In this document: positions 63,290-64,000 of the stretch, piece after piece | How the letters are laid out: the number at the start of each line of letters is the position of its first letter | How positions within the stretch are numbered: position 1 is the first letter of the stretch | Assembly (NCBI GenBank): GCA_044336205.1 | Contig: CP172318.1 | Location: 1,550,001-1,614,000 of the forward strand | Direction: 5' to 3' | From: Ruoffia sp044336205 | Lineage (GTDB): Bacteria; Bacillota; Bacilli; Lactobacillales; Aerococcaceae | Length of the DNA: 64,000 nt | Translations under genes and position numbers: made by a program | The notes under the pieces: model-generated | Told to the model about the DNA's origin: nothing | The model's database searches: none | What the model saw: the letters and a program-made list of their open reading frames with translations, nothing else

Positions 63290-64000
63290 TTAAATAAATG
63301 TAAAGATTAGTATATTATTGCTTATTTCTTTTTTTCTTTGAAAAGATTTTCGTGCTTTATTATTATTTTTTGATTTTTTTGCTTGATTCTTTGTTGAAGG
63401 TTGCCTACTTTCACTTTGTGGATCAAGTAATTGTGCATGTTTTAACACTTTTTCAACTAAGTGAATGTTCTCTTTTTGAAGCATCTGCTCGAAATCTCGA
63501 TGTTCTTGCTGGTTAACTAAAGAAATGATTGTCCCTTTTGCTTTCATTCGTCCAGTTCTTCCAGATCGGTGTAAGTATGTCTGAATATTATCCACTGAGT
63601 TATAATGAATAACATACGGGACATTCTGAATATCCATACCTCTACTCGCTACATCGGTCGTCAATAGGAAAGATACATCATGATTAGTAAAGGCTCGCAT
63701 CGCATATTCGCGCTCCATCTTACTTGCTTCACTATGTAAGACTACGACCGGAACATTTTCAAAGATTAATTTTGCTGCTACCTCTTCAATTTGATGTATT
63801 TGTTCAAAGAACACAATCGCTCTCATACCTTTAACTTGCTTTAATCGCTTGAGTTCATTCACTTTGTCACGATTATTCACTTTAATATAAAGATGTTGAA
63901 CTTGCTCAGAAGACGGTTTGTCTTCAATTGTTATAAGTTTCAGGGATGCTTCTTGGCTAGTCAATTTTTCTAAGATATTAGCCGGCATGGTTGCACTCGT
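63290..64000 (-). CDS. DEAD-box RNA helicase, C-terminal part (5' end outside window)
   Basis: The frame is open to the window edge and begins with motif III (SAT) before MPANILEKL. The second RecA-like domain follows: AIVFFEQIHQIEE, LHSEASKMERE, motif V TTDVASRGMDI and motif VI HRSGRTGR. A basic tail rich in Lys/Asn suits a CshB-like cold-shock/ribosome helicase. The last residues (EISNNILIFTFI) look unlike the basic tail; one extra A in the preceding run of seven would end the protein after RKKRNKQ. Likely CshB-type, not certain. Confidence 0.88.
   Translation of the reverse strand, partial: TSATMPANILEKLTSQEASLKLITIEDKPSSEQVQHLYIKVNNRDKVNELKRLKQVKGMRAIVFFEQIHQIEEVAAKLIFENVPVVVLHSEASKMEREYAMRAFTNHDVSFLLTTDVASRGMDIQNVPYVIHYNSVDNIQTYLHRSGRTGRMKAKGTIISLVNQQEHRDFEQMLQKENIHLVEKVLKHAQLLDPQSESRQPSTKNQAKKSKNNNKARKSFQRKKEISNNILIFTFI

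Noticed and set aside
1..64000. CRISPR arrays, tRNA or rRNA genes, prophage, restriction-modification, toxin-antitoxin or other defence modules
   Set aside because: None seen: no regularly spaced identical repeats, no cloverleaf genes, and no phage, methylase or toxin families among the translated genes. This is a reading by eye; tRNAscan-SE, CRISPR and defence-system searches would be decisive.

Overview
This AT-rich window is a chromosomal piece of a low-GC Gram-positive bacterium. It looks like a member of the Lactobacillales, possibly Aerococcaceae or Carnobacteriaceae; the family is inference only. Signs are a GlpO-type glycerol-phosphate oxidase, PTS components (stand-alone EIIA-Glc, DhaM), cre-like CcpA sites, MalA/DUF1189 beside a maltodextrin ABC transporter, strong AGGAGG ribosome sites and long blocks of co-directional operons. 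No rRNA, tRNA, prophage or CRISPR array was seen.

Layout. 1-4988: hexuronate catabolism on the minus strand (uxuB partial, uxuA, uxaC, KDPG aldolase) with its FadR-type regulator; a sigma-A promoter, a TCATC-T-GATGA palindrome and a cre-like box precede it. 5080-8619: metallophosphoesterase, EIIA-Glc, aldo/keto reductase and a frameshifted nagA. 8787-15738: maltodextrin uptake (binding protein, two permeases, DUF1189 protein, MsmK-type ATPase) and a decayed GH13 glycosidase; the binding-protein promoter carries LacI-type operators. 15842-21958: one glycerol/dihydroxyacetone operon dhaK-dhaL-dhaM-glpF-glpK-glpO with a near-consensus cre between -35 and -10. 22301-24475: cold-shock gene with long leader, then pckA on the plus strand. 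24476-24883: an unusual gap with three stacked hairpins inside an inverted repeat, then ~60-bp imperfect tandem repeats. 24884-26866: glmS led by a glmS ribozyme. 27040-40336: two frameshifted type I pullulanases, ntdP, a heterodimeric ABC exporter, a cysteine-free mutY, a frameshifted recX, a two-part ThrE-like exporter and a D-2-hydroxyacid dehydrogenase lacking the usual active-site Arg. 40523-41149: a GyrI-like pseudogene.

41391-50667: a surface polysaccharide operon (galE, a degenerate LCP paralogue, an LCP ligase, GT4, flippase, polymerase/ligase, co-polymerase-like protein, GT2). 50921-54934 on the plus strand: flavodoxin, M29 aminopeptidase, small membrane protein, GT4 and galU; galU and galE both supply UDP-sugars. 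55010-60232: methionine aminopeptidase, acyl-ACP thioesterase, a GlsB-like membrane protein, an S66 carboxypeptidase, glutathione reductase and a papain-like cysteine peptidase candidate. 60317-61979: an intact IS1380-family insertion with 15-bp terminal repeats and a 5-bp target duplication. The window ends with a GT4 glycosyltransferase and the C-terminal half of a DEAD-box helicase.

Common threads. Central sugar and glycerol catabolism appears to be under CcpA and local repressors. Several polysaccharide-degrading genes carry frameshifts, most of them single-base losses in homopolymer runs (nagA, GH13 gene, both pulA genes), and recX shows the same lesion. This is either real decay or sequencing error. 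The GH13 gene (two frameshifts plus a stop) and the GyrI-like gene (several frameshifts) are the most convincing true pseudogenes. I found no convincing wholly new multi-gene system; the best leads are the structured pckA-glmS gap, the cysteine-free MutY, the degenerate LCP protein and the Arg-to-Ile dehydrogenase.
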